From contig OZ023205.1 in assembly GCA_963995525.1 (NCBI GenBank), positions 70,569,145 to 70,633,144 of the forward strand: a stretch of DNA of 64,000 nt. The letters are read 5' to 3'. This document shows positions 54,746 through 64,000 of this stretch, piece after piece. The notes under the pieces were generated by a model. It searched no databases and was not told the DNA's origin. It saw nothing but the letters and a program-made list of their open reading frames with translations. The DNA comes from Escarpia spicata. Taxonomy: Eukaryota; Annelida; Polychaeta; Sabellida; Siboglinidae. The position numbers and the translations under genes are program-made. Positions within the stretch are counted from its first letter, which is position 1, and each line of letters starts with the position of its first letter.

Positions 54746-54986
54746 TTTGTTCCAGTGACACAATATTGATTGTTAATAAATATACATGCATTATTAACAA
54801 ACAAAATATTACAACATTATTTTCACTACAACAGAAAAACAATCACGAAATACACTATTCAAAACAATACATTAGTGTGAATGAAAAAGTGGTGTCAGCA
54901 AAGGGACGGGAGACCCCTACTAAGACCAATTTTAGTTGCTCACGCAGGGGCCACCCAAAATCTAATACAACTTTTTACAACACTTG
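54746..54986. other. Unidentified insert between CR1 parts
   Basis: About 240 bases replace the CR1 sequence between the esterase and the polymerase. Begins GGAAATGTTTATTTGTTCCAG, suggesting the 3' end of a minus-strand element, and carries GGACGGGAGACCCCTACTAAGACC. I cannot name the family. Confidence 0.35.
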
Positions 54987-55893
54987 ATTTGCAAATTATT
55001 AGAACGACTAATTAAAGATCACATGGTGGATTTTCTCGTTAAACATAACTTGATAAACCCAACTCAACATGGGTTTCTAAAAGCGAGGTAATGCTTAACA
55101 AATGTGTTATATTTTTGGAAGATATAACTAAGTTGGTAGACGAAGGATCACCAGTAGGTATCATCTACTTAGCAAAAAGCTGTCGACAAAGTTCCACATC
55201 AAAGATTACTGCTTAAACTAAAGGCCTATGGCAAAGGAAATTTGTCTATCCAGTTAATTTCACCATGGCAAAGGAAATGGTGTAATTAACTGGATAAAAA
55301 AATGCCTGTTTGACACAAGACAACGGGTAGTTGTTGATGGGGAGGCTACAAACTGGAAATCAGTTTTGAGTGGGGAACCCCAGGGATCAGTACTGGGACC
55401 TATATTATTCTTAATATATATCAACGATTTGGATGATACAAACGTGTTTAGAAAGACTACAAATGATGGAGATAGACAGCATTTACACGATGATCTTGAC
55501 ATGTTGATCAAATGGTCTGAAAAGTGGCAAACGTTGTTCAATTTTGGGAAATGTAAATGCCTCCACAAAGGAGATAGGAAGGAATATTTAGAATTTACAG
55601 TGGGGGTTCTATACTAAGTACTACTGTAAAAAGGGACTTAGGGTTAACCATTAGTGCTGTTATGAAAGTTTCAAAGCAGTGCGAATTGCAGCTTCAAAGG
55701 GAAATCAAATCCTTGGACTAATTAGGCGAAATATAGCGTATAAGGTAAAAGAACTAATAATAGTGCTACATATAACAATAGTTAGGCCTCATTTAGAATA
55801 TTGTATACAAGCGTGGGGGCTACATCGCAAGAAGGACATAGATAAACTAGACAGAATACAGAGGTGAGCAACTAAAATTATACCAAAATTAGT
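54987..55893 (+). mobile_element. CR1 reverse transcriptase fragment
   Basis: Starts at the text for KLLERLIKDHMVDFLV (54,990), has several stops and an internal direct repeat near 55,235-55,280, then MSGEPQGSVLGPILF at 55,366. The Asp-Asp box region is deleted: LDDTNVF directly follows INDLDD. It then continues to SKGNQILGLIRRNIAY and IDKLDRIQR, stopping at KIIPKL at 55,893, where an L2-like element begins. Confidence 0.85.
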
Positions 55894-57126
55894 TATCGGA
55901 GATATTGTTGCTAAACACGGCATGGGGCATCACTGTTATGCTGATGACATTCAAATCTACCTCACGGTTGAACGAGATGAATCAATTGTGGCGGCACTGG
56001 CTAAGGTGGAATGGTGTGTTGCGGAAGTGGCTGCATGGTTGACTAGAAACAAGTTAAAACTAAACACAGAGAAATCCGAGGCGATCGTTTTTTCTCCAGC
56101 GAAGAAACGCGGCAGTCTGCCTGCCAATGTATACATCACAGTAGCCGGCCATCGAATTCAACCATCATCGTGCGTGCGCAGTTTGGGTGTGCTATTTGAT
56201 AGCAACCTGAAAATGGAACAGCAGATTGCCAACACTGTGAAAAGCTGCTACTATCATATTAGAAACATTGGGCGAATTCGGCCACATCTGACGGAAGAAT
56301 CATGCAAGACACTTGTTCACGCACTAGTGACATCCCGTTTAGATTATGGGAATGCACTTCTTTATGGTCTCCCACACACGGTGATGCAACGTCTACAAAG
56401 GATGCAGAACTGTGCCGCTCGCCTAATTACTCGCACGAGGAAATACGAACACATCACGCCCGTGTTGCAGCGTTTACACTGACTACCCGTTCATTTGAGA
56501 CCGACCTACAAAGTGCTGGTGTTTACGTATTGAGCCTTGAATGGTCTTGCGCCGGACTACATAAGTGAGTTAATTGGCTACCGTCCCATTAACAGAACTC
56601 TACGATCTACCTCACAGCCTCGCCTTTTGTTCGTACCGGCCTAACAAACTGTTACTCATGGTGATCACCGTTTCGCGGTTTGCTCGGCGGTTCTATGGAA
56701 CAATTTGCCTCCTACGCTCAGGACAGCAACATCATTACAAGTGTTTAAAATACTTTTGAAGACTCACCTATTTAAACAAGCGTTTTTATAATTCACCGAC
56801 TAGGACATTTTATGTACTTTCTATTGATAAATGTATTTTTTTTTAAATTAGTTTCTTAACATATTTATGTTTATTCTTCTTGTATAAATGAATGTATTTC
56901 TAGTAGTTTTTATAAATGTCTTAATTTATGTAAACGCTTTTTTAATGATCTCTCTTTTTAGTAACTATATTTAAGTTAATGTTATATTTTTTACATATTT
57001 ATTTCTTAATTAGCATTTCTTTTTATGTAATATACTATTATATACGTGTGCATGTATGTAAAGCGCCCGAGGGCAATTTTAATTGATTGGGCGCTATATA
57101 AGTACTTTTATTTAGTTATATTTATT
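55894..57126 (+). mobile_element. L2-like LINE 3' part, inserted into CR1
   Basis: The reverse transcriptase C-terminal half: HHCYADDIQIYLTVERDES with an intact catalytic YADD, WLTRNKLKLNTEKSEAIVF, SLGVLFDSNLKMEQQI and ARLITRTRKYEHITPV up to a stop at 56,480, then broken text to 56,760. The 3' end has the family's stem-loop AAGCGCCCGAGGGCAATTTTAATTGATTGGGCGCTATATAAG at 57,060-57,102 (shown here only by its ends: GCGCCC and GGGCGC). CR1 sequence resumes right after at 57,127. Confidence 0.87.
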
Positions 57127-57317
57127 TATGAAAAACGCCTAAAAGAATGTAGTTTAACAACACTAGAGACGATGAGATTGAGAGGAGATCAGATGGAAGT
57201 GTTTAAAATATTGAAGGGTTATGAAAATATTGATAGAAATATGTTTTTCTCAGTTAAGAAAGATAGAAGGACTAGAGGACATGAACTTGCATTAGCAAAG
57301 GAGCAGAGTAGATTGGA
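57127..57317 (+). mobile_element. CR1 fragment, continuation after the L2 insert
   Basis: Resumes with EKRLKECSLTTLETMRLRGD and runs to EQSRLDI at 57,317, where the minus-strand CR1 copy is inserted. Only about seven codons are missing compared with the point where it broke off at 55,893. Confidence 0.85.
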
Positions 57318-59684
57318 TATAACAAGATTTAACAAGATTGCCATCCAGAAAATTACTCTGGATGGCAGTTGGACAAGGAAGCCTTTTGGCTTATCGAGAG
57401 TCCAATACTTTTTATCTACATGTTTCCCGCCTTTTTAAGGTGTGTGTCGATTTTATTTTAAAACATATTCACGCTACTAGCACCAACACAATCAGGAGAT
57501 AATCTGTTCCATTCATTTACAGTCCTTTGTGAGAATGAGAACTTTCTTATATCTAATCTACACTGCTCCTTTACTAATGTAGCTTCATGTCCTCTGGTCC
57601 TTCTATCTTTCTTAACTGAGAAAAAAATGTTTCTATCAATATTTTCATAACCATTCAATATTTTAAACACTTCTATGTGATCTCCTCTCAATCTCCTGGT
57701 CTCTAGTGTTGTTAAACCACATTCTTTTAGGCGTATTTCGTAACTAAGATCCCTCAGATTTGGTATCATTTTAGTCGCTCTCCTCTGTACTCTTTCTAGC
57801 ATATATATGTCCTTCTTGCGATATGGCCTCCATGCTTGTATACAATATTCTAAATGAGGCCTCACTATTGTTTTGTACAGCGGTACTATTAATTCTTTTT
57901 TCTTATACGCTATATTTCGCCTAATTAATCCAAGGATTTGATTTCCCTTTGACGCTGCAATTCCGCACTGCTCTGAAACCTTCATATCAGCACTAATGGT
58001 TAACCCTAAGTCATTTTCTTTTACAGTAGTACTTAGAACAGTACCCCCCATTTTATGTTTTACTTCTTCATTCCCATGACCTGTGTGGAGGCATTTACAT
58101 TTCCCAAAATTTAACAGCATTTGCCACTTTTCAGACCATTTGATCAACCTATCAAGATCATCTTGTAAATGCTGTCTGTCTCCATCACTTTTAATCCTTC
58201 TAAACACTTTTGTAACATCCGCAAATTTCAACACCTTGCTTGTTATATCATCGTCCAAATCGTTGATATATATTAAGAATAATATAGGTCCTAGTACTGA
58301 TCCCTGTGGTACCCCACTCAATACCGATTTCCAGTTTGAAGCCTCCCCATCAACTACTACACGTTGTCTTCTGTCATTCAGCCATTTTTCTATCCAGTTT
58401 ATTATACCATTTCCTATGCCATGGGCCTTTAGCTTAAGGAGTCATCTTTGATGTGGTACTTTGTCGAAAGCTTTTTGAAAATCTAAATATATGATATCTA
58501 CTGGTGATCCCTCATCTACCCACCTAGTGATGTCTTCCAAAAAACATAACATATTTGTTAAGCATGACCTCGCTTTTAAAAACCCATGTTGAGATGGGTT
58601 TATCAAGTTATGTTTAACAAGAAAATCCACCATGTGATCTTTAATTAGTCTTTCTAATAATTTGCAAATCACTGATGTTAAACTCACTGGTCTATAGTTC
58701 TCTGACTTGTTCCTCGAACCTTTTTTAAATAACGGTATAATGTTTGCCTCTTTCCATTCTAAAGGAACCACTCCCTCTTCTAATGACAAATTGAAAACTG
58801 TTGCAAGCGGTGCGCTAATTTGTTCTACAATTTCCAATAGTAGTTTGGGCGGAATCCCGTCCACTCCAGGTGATTTATTATCCTTCATAGCCCTTATTTT
58901 CTTAGCTACCATTTCCGAGGTTACAACTAACTGTCCTAAATAGTCTGAATCTGCCCCCTTGAACTTAGCCTCTGGTATTGGCAGTGAACTAATATCTTCC
59001 CTGGTAAACACTGAACTAAAGTACTCATTCAGGTCTTCTGCCATTATGAATCCCTCTGATATTATATTTCCAGCACTATCTTCTAGAGGACCGACCATAT
59101 CTTGAACTTTATGTTTGCTTCGAACATACGCATAAAAACTCTTGCTGTCATGTTTTATATTACTAGCAAATTTTTTTTCATAGCTTCTCTTTGAATTTCT
59201 AATTTCAGCTATAGCTTGATTAAGTGCTTCTTTATAAATGTTGTAGTCTTCATCATTTCCAGTACATCTATATGACTTCCACATCATTTGTTTATACTTA
59301 ATTTTTCTATTGGCTTCTTTCGATAAGTGTTTCTTTTTAGACCGTTTCCCTTGTTTTTTGAAAGGTATAAATTTATCGACTATGCACTTTATTTCACTAT
59401 TAAAATATTCCAGCATTCGGTTGCTGTCTTATTCTTCAGTGTGTTATTCCAGTCTATCTTTGCTAAATTTTTCCTCATGTCCTTATACTTTCCTTTGTGG
59501 AAATTTCTCCTATACTGCTTTTTACTATTCCTTTCTGATTTTACTTTGATGGTAAAATGTATCTGGTTGTGATCACTACTCCCCAGTGGCTCACATATCT
59601 TGACATTGTCAACTAATTCTTTCTGTGAGGACAAAACTAAGTCTAACACATTCTCTCCCCTGGTTGGTTCTAGCACATGTTGTT
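57318..59684 (-). mobile_element. CR1 retrotransposon, 5'-truncated in the endonuclease
   Basis: A 2.37-kb copy on the minus strand, from text for LEPTRGENVLDLVLSS near 59,676 to the terminal AATCTTGTTA repeats at 57,318. Two long open parts: 59,416-58,442 (endonuclease end, linker, start of polymerase with NYRPVSLTS and YLDFQKAFDKVPHQ) and 58,321-57,458 (MSGVPQGSVLGPILF to the C-terminus). The Asp-Asp box reads KFADVTK: the second Asp is Val. A stop lies near 58,440. Confidence 0.9.
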
Positions 59685-59905
59685 TTAATTTTCACAAAGG
59701 ACTGTAAATGAATGGAACAGATTACCTGCTGATTGTGTGGGTGCTAGTAGCGTGAATATGTTTAAAAATAAAATCGACACATACCTCAGACGGGCGGGAT
59801 ACACATAGATAAAAGGGTCGGACTCTCGATAAGCCAAGGGCTTCCTTGTCCACCTGCTACCTAGAGTTAATTCTCTGGGTGGCAATCTTGTTAAATCTTG
59901 TTAAA
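59685..59905 (+). mobile_element. CR1 3' end, right part of the interrupted plus-strand copy
   Basis: Continues the plus-strand CR1 from where it broke at 57,317: FSQRTVNEWNRLPADC, KIDTYLRRAGYT and stop at 59,808, then the untranslated end and two AATCTTGTTA repeats at 59,883-59,905. Confidence 0.88.
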
Positions 59906-60659
59906 TCATCATGTCTCTACCGGCAGCGGTGACGCGATGTTTGGCGGCCGTTCTGATGTTTTGTCCCGATAAGACGTCGTCGGCTATGCGCGCGCCGGTT
60001 GATAGCGCTCTCTTTCCCAACGCCACGGCACCTCTCTTGACGAGCGGCATGACGCTACGCAGTAGACCACCGAATAGACTTCCTATCGTTGGTATCGGGC
60101 ACCCACGAAATAGGGAAGCGCACCGCCTGCTTGACGCGTGTAATAGTCGTTGTAATTCGTCGCCGTCGGAAATGAAGTGTCACCGTCACCTTACCGACCT
60201 CGAATGACACCCGTCGAATGACACCCGTCTTCCGGTGTCTCTTATATCGATCTCGATCGTACCAAACTCTTTGTAGAGCACGGGTACGGGTATTTTTCAA
60301 AGGTCTTCGACACGATGTCGTCATGGCTACCGCTCAGCGGGACGATGCGCAGCTGTGGTACGAGGCTGTCACCAACAACTCGCGGTTCCACGACATCCGT
60401 GTAGACGTAGTGCGGTTCGAGCCCTTGTTCCATGTTCACCACGGCGTCTGCTTCTGTGATATATACCTTGAATTCGGAATTCGTGGGATCCTTCGGGAAA
60501 GCCGGCAACGTAATGTCGCGAAAGCCGAGAATAGTGGTCAGCATAGCGCCGCGGAAGACGGTATTCGGTAGCATGTGCACCGTTATCTTGTGCGTGATGG
60601 TACTGTAGCTCAGTTTCACCCTTACCTCCCCGGTGACGCGACGTAGAGCGGCGTTAATC
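59906..60659 (-). pseudogene. Second, inverted copy of Polinton core-type and penton-like genes
   Basis: Reverse complement of about 29,430-30,177. The minus strand carries the penton-like part (60,619-60,242, with YVYTDVVEPRVVGDS), the frame break with the same duplicated cgggtgtcattcga, and then the basic core-type protein text (KRGAVALGKRALSTGAR) down to the CR1 junction at 59,905. The same lesions as in the first copy show that both descend from an already broken element. Breaks off at 60,659 against a CR1 fragment. Confidence 0.9.
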
Positions 60660-60910
60660 GAGAGATAGAAGTGTTTAGAATATCGAATGGTTATGCAAAT
60701 AGTGATAGAAATATTTTTTATTAGTTAAGAAAGATAGAAAGACTAGAGGACATGAAGTTACATTAGTAGAGGAGCAGTGTAGATTAGATATAAGAAAGTT
60801 CTCATTTTGACAAAGGTCTTTAAATGAATGGAACAGATTATCTGCTGATTGTGTGGGTGCCAATAGTGTGAATATGTTTAGAAATAAAATCGACACATAT
60901 ATCAAAGTTC
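60660..60910 (+). mobile_element. CR1 fragment near the 3' end
   Basis: Text for IEVFRISNGYANSDRN, then NGTDYLLIVWVPIV-type shifted text, ending IKSTHISK at about 60,905. Several stops: an old copy. It abuts the Polinton fragment at the codon position of RGDQ. Confidence 0.78.
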
Positions 60911-61570
60911 AACATTCAGCCATTCTCAATGAGGTGTCGCAAATTAAAAGTAATACAATGGCAATGAGTACTGCCTTTGGTGTGTTGCATCATGGGTGGC
61001 TGAACCTAGTTGTTACGGATATATGAATATATCGACACGTCTTTAACTGTGGAAACATTAGTCTGAGTAATACGTTTAGCCACTTCACGAACATTTCCCT
61101 CCAGAATACCAACTACAGGTATTCCAAATAACACATATAAAATATATAATTAATGCAATATTAAAGCACCTGTCGATTGTATGGGCTCTGTAAACAATTT
61201 TATTATTTTATTGTTTAAATGTGTTCAGCTTGTTGTGTTCAGCTTGTTGGAACTTAATTGGAGAAAACGATAAGTTAAACAATGAAATAATGGCAAATAT
61301 TGAAAACAGCTGCTCCGTTGAATGGGCTTTCGTTAGTGCCGAAGAAACCACGAACCACGTCCACATATAGTGGCGCAGTATCGTACTTATAGCAGTTACC
61401 AAATAACTTTGGTAACTGCAACTGTGTGTTGACAGAAGAGGTTATGGTAATTAGCACCTCGTAACGGTCGCACATGCAACGATCTGCACCAGCGGTGCAT
61501 GTTATGAGGAGGAATAAACGAATGCCTGTTTCTTCTTTTTCAAAAACCGAAAGACCGCTGGAACGCATAC
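60911..61570. other. Intergenic, nothing recognised
   Basis: No exon or element recognised. Slightly AT-rich. Confidence 0.25.
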
Positions 61571-61575
61571 ACATG

Positions 61576-62690
<1,115 letters not shown>

Positions 62691-62699
62691 GGCACAGCA

Positions 62700-63310
62700 T
62701 ACGCACCTACACGCATGCACGCATGCACGCACACATCCTGCCACTACACGCACTGACTGATTATATGTGTGCTTCAGGAAACCCGAACCACTGACGGACG
62801 TTGGTTCTACGCGGCCGCGACTCAATCAGTGCAGTAGGCGAAGCGAAGTAAAAACACGTGTGGCGCTCGTTAACGCTGTCGTTATGGAAATAAACCGTGG
62901 CGTGGTCCCTGCTCCACGTCAAGGAAGACATCCTTATTGCATTGCCGCTGGTATTGTGAGCGGAAGTGGTGTGAGGAAGAGTGGCTTTTACAGGATTGGA
63001 AGGTTCGATTAATTTTCAAAATATTTGACGATATTGAAATCTGCCATTAACATAATTTGCATATGTGAATATCGTACAGCAGCAATATCGGAACACCTCG
63101 ATGCGCTATGATACAATTATGACATAATATTGGACGATAAAAGTCGCTTGAGGACTTAGAGCATGACTTGGCTCACACATTTGCGTTAGTGTGGATTAAC
63201 GACATCACGCGCATAGGTGGCCCCTTGACGGCTCTCGCGAGAGATAGTGCGGTGTTTGAGCGGGATGCCCTTGTGTTCGCTACAGGCAGTCAGCGGCTCA
63301 CAAGCGACGG
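62700..63310. other. Flank upstream of a short membrane-protein ORF
   Basis: No recognised domain. Open frames at 62,767-63,012 and 63,168-63,383 have no supporting signals. A possible acceptor TCGCTACAG at about 63,278-63,286 precedes the ORF at 63,319. Confidence 0.25.
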
Positions 63311-63318
63311 ACTACACC

Positions 63319-63675
63319 ATGGATACCGACGTCGCAACTGGTGGCGCTGGATACGCACCGCAGCCGGACGTTACGTCGAGTAAGACGTCGCACATCTATG
63401 ACGTCATTTCCAATCTGAACGTTACGATAGAAAGCGCCAACCGGACCTTGTACGATGTAATTTCTTTTCTGAACGACTCGATCGAAACCACCCGGACGAG
63501 CTCAGCGGCCACCACGTCGTCTGATGTGTCCTTGCTACGCTGGCTCTTCAGCGACATACAGCTCGTGAAGGCTGTTGTTCTCGTTGTCGTCATCACGGTC
63601 CTTTTGCTGTCTACAGGCAGGCTCATCTTTAAGACGTTCTCCGGGGTCGGCGTCGGTAAAGACGACTGTGTATGA
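63319..63675 (+). CDS. Short single-pass membrane protein, family unknown
   Basis: An open frame of 118 residues from the ATG in CACCATGG, a very good animal start context, to TGA at 63,673. The N-terminal half has two copies of a YDVIS-x-LN motif (YDVISNLNVTIESANRT and YDVISFLNDSIETTRT), each with an N-x-T or N-x-S glycosylation site. Then a Ser/Thr-rich link, LLRWLFSDIQ, and one clear membrane segment, LVKAVVLVVVITVLLLSTG. The tail is short and basic to neutral, ending KDDCV. The layout suggests a small type III or tail-anchored membrane protein. I do not recognise it. It is G+C-rich compared with its surroundings, in favour of coding. Confidence 0.55.
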   Translation: MDTDVATGGAGYAPQPDVTSSKTSHIYDVISNLNVTIESANRTLYDVISFLNDSIETTRTSSAATTSSDVSLLRWLFSDIQLVKAVVLVVVITVLLLSTGRLIFKTFSGVGVGKDDCV

Positions 63676-64000
63676 CGCCCGGTTAGCAACATGTGAGTAT
63701 CGAAGTGTCTCCGCCGTGGGGAAGATGACGTGTAAGATCACGCCGAACAAAGGGGCGGAATCTACATAGTACAATGGAGAATGCTGGATTCTGGTCAGGT
63801 GTTGGTGGGCATGCGGGTGTGTTTAACTAATATACTGAGCGACGACTTTCCTGCGATCACCTTGATCTTGCAGTTGCGAGTGTCATCCGATTGTTCACAA
63901 TCTGATCTCCGAGGTAATGTCACGCCCGTAGATGCCCTTTGTTTTTGCTTGATGCCGAGCAAACAACGTTGCTCGGTTTGGTTTGCTCGCGGATTTGAAA
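63676..64000. other. 3' flank, nothing recognised
   Basis: Probably untranslated or intergenic sequence after the membrane-protein ORF. No polyadenylation signal seen before the window ends. Confidence 0.25.

Noticed and set aside
57318..59905. CR1 parts in opposite orientation as a single twin-primed (5'-inverted) insertion.
   Set aside because: The minus-strand part has its own complete 3' end with terminal repeats at 57,318, and the plus-strand part continues across it, so it is a nested second insertion.

Overview
This is a piece of an animal genome, not a bacterial or viral one. Genes are split by introns with GT/AG borders, there are very long dinucleotide microsatellites, and most of the window is layered transposable elements at different stages of decay. 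The host exons (a galaxin-like secreted protein, sushi domains, a SABATH-like methyltransferase) and the mixture of CR1/L2, RTE, Harbinger, Kolobok-like and Polinton elements fit a marine invertebrate. A lophotrochozoan such as a mollusc is my best guess and a lancelet is possible; the sequence alone does not settle it.

Layout. 0.5-2.3 kb: broken DDE transposase (Kolobok-like). 2.8-3.9 kb, minus strand: two-exon gene for a protein like the P2X7-receptor intracellular zinc domain. 4.5-6.3 kb: minisatellite, decayed LINE, microsatellite. 6.5-8.05 kb: two clear and one partial sushi (CCP) exons. 9.8-11.4 kb: 5' half of an RTE-type LINE. 11.48-12.80 kb: intact two-exon galaxin-like gene with a signal-peptide exon. 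14.66-18.7 kb: nearly full-length CR1 retrotransposon on the minus strand (ORF1 with zinc finger and SGNH esterase; ORF2 with endonuclease and reverse transcriptase). 20.9-22.8 kb: PIF/Harbinger remnant whose partner gene lies antisense inside a transposase intron. 24.6-27.9 kb: L2/CR1-like LINE with a 2A-like motif. 27.9-31.8 kb: remnant of a Polinton/Maverick (adintovirus-like) element, from integrase to adenain-like protease, broken by stops and a CR1 insertion. 32.2-33.6 kb: long perfect hairpin and another LINE tail.

33.6-53.4 kb is a tandemly duplicated host locus. One copy of a SABATH-like SAM-dependent methyltransferase gene can be followed from 42,746 to 50,193 through seven exons whose splice phases all agree; one expected exon after the SAM-binding exon was not found. 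Partial, damaged copies lie upstream (33.7, 36.5 and 37.0 kb). The duplicated units also give a filled/empty pair for a CR1 insertion at 38,641-42,207.

53.9-60.9 kb is a stack of retrotransposons inserted into one another, ending in an inverted second copy of part of the Polinton remnant. 61.6-62.7 kb is a compound microsatellite with a palindrome. At 63.3 kb there is a short single-pass membrane protein ORF that I do not recognise.

The host genes do not form a pathway with one another. The mobile elements account for most of the structure: they truncate host exons, supply repeated blocks and carry the duplications.
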